The notes under the pieces: generated by a model
Seen by the model: only the letters and a program-made list of their open reading frames with translations
What the model was told of the DNA's origin: nothing
Database searches by the model: none
Translations under genes and position numbers: made by a program
Assembly (NCBI RefSeq): GCF_023278565.1
Contig: NC_064681.1
Coordinates: 558,001 to 622,000 of the forward strand
DNA length: 64,000 nt
Source: Colletotrichum lupini
Taxonomy: Eukaryota > Ascomycota > Sordariomycetes > Glomerellales > Glomerellaceae
Reading direction: 5' to 3'
Shown: in pieces, positions 59,310 to 64,000 of the stretch
How the letters are laid out: every line of letters begins with the position of its first letter
Position numbering within the stretch: position 1 is the first letter of the stretch

Positions 59310-62300
59310 ATAACCTATCCCTCTATTTATATAATAACTTTTTTATTACCTACGAATTACTCTAATCCCTTATTTAGTACTACTTTTATAAAAGCGTTTG
59401 CGAGGTTATCTTTATTATTAATCTAATAGATCTCGAGTATCTCGCGCCTTTTATATAATTACTTAAGGGCTATAATATCGATTATAAGCCTCTTTTCCTT
59501 CGTCGTTCCTAATTTAATAAGGTATTTATATAGCGAGTAGGAATCTATATAGATAACCGTTAGAATAAGTAAAAGGCTAATTCGATTAGTAATCTTCCTT
59601 AGTATTATTAAAATCGCGTAGGAGAGGTTAACGCTATTAATTATACCGTAAACCTTTAACGCTAGTATACTTCTCGTTACCCGCTTATTTTTAGTTAACG
59701 AGTAATAGATTATATTACTATATATAATAAATTCGCTCTCGCCTATACTCTTATTAGCTAGGATAATAATATACTCTAATTACGAAGTAAGGTCGTTATT
59801 ATTCGTAAATAACTTATTAACGAAGACGTAGAGCTTACTAGTTATAAGGTCGATCGGGTAGTAAATAAGACCTCGATCGAGATTCGTCTACTACTACTTA
59901 AGCCGCTTATTAAGTACCTCGACGTCTTATTTAATTAAGTCTATAGCTTACGCTACTTTAGCGTAATTAAAAGTCGCCTTAAGTTAATAAATACTTATAA
60001 TATATACCCCTTATATAAGCTTAGCCTTATACCGCTTCTTAACGTTAGTTATATTTAGATTAACGAGGTTAATCTTCTCGCCCTACCCCTTTTATTAGAA
60101 AATAACGGTTTCTTTTTTAATTATAAAAATCCTACTATTAAATACTAGGGGGGTATTTATTATAAGGACCTCTTTTAGCTTCGTTATAAAGCCCGCTTTC
60201 TAAAGCTCCTTATCCTCTTTTTTTATAAAGTTAATATTAAATAGGCCTAATATATCGTCGGTCTATATTCTAATAATCCTAAGTTAATTACTTTTATACT
60301 CCGCGATTAATAAGTACGGGTCGTATATAAAGATAACTATTAATAGTTAATTAATATAAAAATCGTAGTAAGTAGCTTACTAATAAGTACCCGATTCTAC
60401 GAGCCTATATAGTAACTTAAGCACTTTAATAATCGTACTTTCTAAGTATTTACTAGCTATTTTTTTTAGTAAATAGGCTAGGATTCTCTTTATAAGCCCT
60501 ATAGCCGATTAGGTATAGGCCTAGGTAATATCACGGCTCTAAATCTCGTATCCCTTCTTCCGTAGCGATGCTATTAGTACTATTATTAATCGTTAGCTAT
60601 AGCGCTATATAATAAGTAATTATATAAGTAGCGTCGCCTTTTTAACGTCGCCGTACCCCTAAATTACGTATCTAAACTTCTCATACGGCTAGGGTATTCC
60701 TTTCCCTTTAATCTTACGAACTATTCGTAATTTAAATATATAGAGGTTTATATATTTTTCTAAGTTATATAAAATAAATCGATAGACCCCTCGATTATAA
60801 AGAGTATTTACTTCGATAAGATCTAATCCCTTATACGGCTTTTTAGTAGTTATAATTACGCCTTCTTTACGTAGTTTAATTACTAGCTCAAAATCGGCTT
60901 TCTCTTTTACTATATAAAAAGTATTAATTACCTCGTCGCTAGTAATAAATTACCGCGTTAGGGCTTATTATTATAGTTTTTTATAACGTCTCGCTAGTAG
61001 TATTAGTGCCCTTTTAGTAATATCCTCTTCCTCGTTATCTATTAGTACTACTATAACGATTTCGTTAAGGATAATTTCCTATACCTTTACTACGGGTTAT
61101 ATAGTTTCCCCTAGCTCTTCTTCTTCTTATAGGTTAGAAATTACCTCGTTAAGATCTATATAATACGGTCTAACTACCGTAATTAACACTTTAAATAACT
61201 AGTTACGATCTTTTATAACTATATAAGAGCGCTCGTCGATAGAAATTAACTTATATAGCCTAGCCTATTATTAAGTAATTTCGCGCTATACTCGTATATC
61301 TAAATTTAGTAGTATATTTAGATTATCCCCTATATCGGGCCTATTGCGCGTAATAATTACCTCGTTAACTTACCTTTTTACGCTTATTTTATATAGTACC
61401 CGCATTATTTATTTAACTACTTAGGCTCGTTAGCTTATACTTAGTAACGGTAGCGAGGCTAAGGTCGTTCTTAAATATGCTCTAAATACTAATAGCGTTA
61501 GTATAAGTCCGTTAGGCCCCATAGTATTGTTATAGTATTTAAGTACTATCTAAAAGTATTCGTCGTTAATAGAATCCGGATTTTCCTCTTTAATAATTCT
61601 AAACGCCCTTTTTAACTACTAATATACCCTCTCTACCTTTCTAATACTATAGTACGCTTTAATAAGTACGACTTTTAGCTATATACCGTAAGCCGTCGTA
61701 TTATCCCTAAATTCTACCGACTTAAAACTAGTACTAGCGTCAGTTTTAATACCGTCTAGCGGTCCCTAGTATATATTAATCTAGCTTTTTCGTAGGGCTA
61801 CTTATACTATTTTTATTTATAGATCCTAGAGGAATTGCCTTACTTAGAAGGATATAGCTACGTCGATTATATATAGTACTAGCCGACTATTTAAATAAAA
61901 GATATCGACGACGATTTTCTAGTTAAAGTTAAGCTTATTACGCAATTTAAACTTAAATCTGCGTAGGCTCTGCGTATTTATTTAGTATTAGTAATATACT
62001 TTCGTTAACTACTCTAGCGCCTCTATTTCGATATTATTATTACTTAATTACTTTAAGAGGTTATATAGCCTCGTAACCGACGGGTACCTAAATCTCTAGT
62101 ATAGTCTTCTAAGCTCACTTTCCGTTAGGTAATTAATTAACTTCGTATCGTTAGTAAGCTTTATAAACGCATACCCCTATTATTATTTAACTACTTCGAA
62201 GTACTTATTACTAAAGATTATATTCCTCGTATTATTAAATATAATACCTAGTCGATCTATATCTTTTAAATATAAGAAAAATAGGGTATTAATAAGTAAA

Positions 62301-64000
62301 ATATAAAAAGTTATCGTTCTAAAGTATATCTCTACTTTTACTATACCTAGGGCGACGATTTCCTTGCCTAGGCCGAAACTAATCCTCGTAATACCCGCCG
62401 TTAACGTATTAAGTATTACTAATACGATCTTCTATAGTGCCTAAAATTACCCTTTTCCTCTAGTTAACTATTACGATGCCCTAGTATTTAGGATAATTTT
62501 ATAAAAATCGTCTAGGCCGTACCTTTCGCTCGTATAGAATACTTATACGAGCTTAGTATTTAAGGGATCTAAGTAGTATAAAAAGGACCTCTCTAACTAC
62601 CCCTAAATATACTTAGTACTATGTTCCTTTTCTTTAAATATTAAAAGAGATAGCGTCTTCTCCTTAATTATTAAAATAATAAACTTCGGCCCTATTAAAT
62701 TCGCCCTTTCGGCCGCCTCTATATCTATTATCTAAGGGACCTTCCCTTATTATCTATAAATAAAAGCCTACTTATTAAGAGCTTTTACTACCCTTTATTC
62801 GTTTAGCCTCGTATATCCTCTAGAGGCTAACGGGGCGAAAAAAGAGTAGTTAATATCTTTAATTTTATCGTAATCTAATTCGTTAGTATAAGGGGTAAGA
62901 TCTTCTTTATCTTCCGAATTTCTTATAGGGGGTATATACTTTAGGCCGCTACTTTAGCTACTATTATTAGGTTTTATACCCCCGGATCTGCCCTTATATA
63001 TAATAAGGAATTAGTTAAACCGACGAGGGCTAGTTTTACTATTTACTACCCTCGACTTTCTATACTATTCGTACGATTTAGCACGCTCTTCCTCGGAGTA
63101 GTTACTTAACTAATATCTATCCTTTTTATAAATATAGTATTGCTTTTTTTATTACCTTACTTATAACTTAAATCTCTACTTATTTAACGAATCTAGGCCT
63201 CCTTATTAGTAATTGCCGTATTTAGCCTCTTTTCCTTTCTTATTATACGTTTAATCGACTTAATATTATTAATAAGGGCCGTCGTATACTTAGAAATAAG
63301 TTTAGCGCGGTATTCTTATTTTAATATTAAAGCTAGATCTTAGCCTCGAGTAGAGCGTCTCGTAGTCTTTAGGTACTTAATATAAAGTAATCTTTACCTC
63401 TAATATACGCTAGACTACGGTATAAAAATATCTAACTTTCTACTCGTTTATCCCCTTATTTAGCTAAGTTTTCGCTAGTTTATTAATTCGATTAATAAGC
63501 TCTTCGAGGATCTCTACTCGCAATTTACCCTCTATTATCTTAGCTATAAATATAAAAAAATCGCTCGTAGCTTAGATAGGAGCTCTAGGTTCTTATTATA
63601 AGTCTCGAAGCGGCTTCGGATTACGTTAATTATACTAAGAAAGTCGTTTCGATCGAGATTACGTACCGCTTTATAATAATAATTAAAAGCTTTACTTATA
63701 AGTACGATATTAATTACCGAATAGTACTAATATTCCCTAATTCCGACTTTTTCGTAATAATCGTAAAATATTATTAGGGTTTTTTATAAGACCTTATACT
63801 TCCCCCTAGAGTATAATTTCTCTTTTAAGAAGATCTTTTTAAGGTCTATAAATTACCTCGTATTTATTATTAGATTTTTAATATCTATATACGATCCCTA
63901 TATCGCTACGTACTATTAATAACTTCGGGTCGTCTACCTCCTTTCTTATTAACCGATCGGTACCTAATTTCGTATTAGTAATAGTAACGAGTTATAGATC
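59310..64000 (-). pseudogene. Gag-pol of copy B, partial
   Basis: The same domains as in copy A appear at the expected offset. The reverse-transcriptase box near 60,268-60,247 reads stop-TDDILGL, so both catalytic Asp codons survive here although they are lost in copy A. Stops remain elsewhere, so the frame is not functional. Confidence 0.72.

Larger units (their letters stand above)
58996..64000 (-). mobile_element. Second copia-type retrotransposon, copy B, cut by window end
   Basis: This copy aligns base for base with copy A at an offset of 6,749, up to the window end, which corresponds to about 57,251 in A. It is also RIP-mutated but keeps more G/C at many sites (for example more CG in place of TA). 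The missing part includes its 5' end and 5' LTR. Confidence 0.82.

Noticed and set aside
41463..64000. Mitochondrial DNA or AT-rich centromere as explanation of the AT-rich block
   Set aside because: The block is explained by LTRs, target duplications and recognisable copia domains with RIP-type changes.
1..64000. CRISPR array, bacterial operons or prophage
   Set aside because: No spaced direct repeats of that type are present, and gene structure is eukaryotic throughout.

Overview
The window looks like nuclear DNA of a filamentous ascomycete, most likely a Sordariomycete. The evidence is short spliceosomal introns (about 46-100 bases, GT/AG, some with a visible CTAAC branch box), typical ascomycete families (a CFEM receptor of the Pth11 type, an RRT8-like membrane protein, a TAM-type methyltransferase, GMC oxidoreductase, P450, S1/P1 nuclease) and the mark of repeat-induced point mutation (RIP) in the repeats. 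The genus cannot be read from the sequence. All multi-exon models below were spliced by hand; every one closes in frame, but no transcript data were available.

Layout. Bases 1-41,460 are a compartment of balanced base composition. From left to right: an RRT8/EI24-like membrane protein (891-2082, -), a small Cys-rich protein of unknown function (2830-3859, -), a secreted GMC oxidoreductase (4445-6650, -) facing a CFEM/Pth11-like receptor (8238-9944, +), a secreted GH78-type alpha-L-rhamnosidase (10668-12824, -), an F-box protein (14278-15360, +), a hotdog thioesterase (15706-16332, -), a cytochrome P450 (17005-19098, -), a low-complexity secreted protein (23210-24990, -) between gene-poor stretches of 4.1 and 5.7 kb, a secreted S1/P1 nuclease (30737-31817, -), a PQ-loop vacuolar-type transporter (33065-34427, +), a SAM methyltransferase (36119-37623, -), a yeast-type zinc alcohol dehydrogenase (38157-39340, -) and a 75-residue secreted Cys-rich protein (39737-39964, -).

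Bases 41,463-64,000 are mostly AT-rich, TA-saturated retrotransposon DNA. The first block is a full Ty1/copia element (41463-49041, +) with 177-base LTRs and a perfect 5-base target duplication. It carries an unexpected long antisense frame between RNase H and the 3' LTR. A 3.2-kb island of ordinary composition follows, with a second small secreted protein (49425-49766, -). The last block is a head-to-tail pair of a different copia lineage on the minus strand (52247 to the window end), the two copies sharing an LTR and differing in RIP damage.

How it fits together. Several products are built for the outside of the cell (GMC enzyme, rhamnosidase, nuclease, three secreted proteins, surface receptor), as expected of a plant- or litter-associated fungus. 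The P450, thioesterase, methyltransferase and dehydrogenase do not form a convincing secondary-metabolite cluster because no backbone synthase is present. The two smallest secreted proteins lie on either side of the RIP-mutated copia element, the 'two-speed genome' arrangement. No rRNA, convincing tRNA or CRISPR array was seen.
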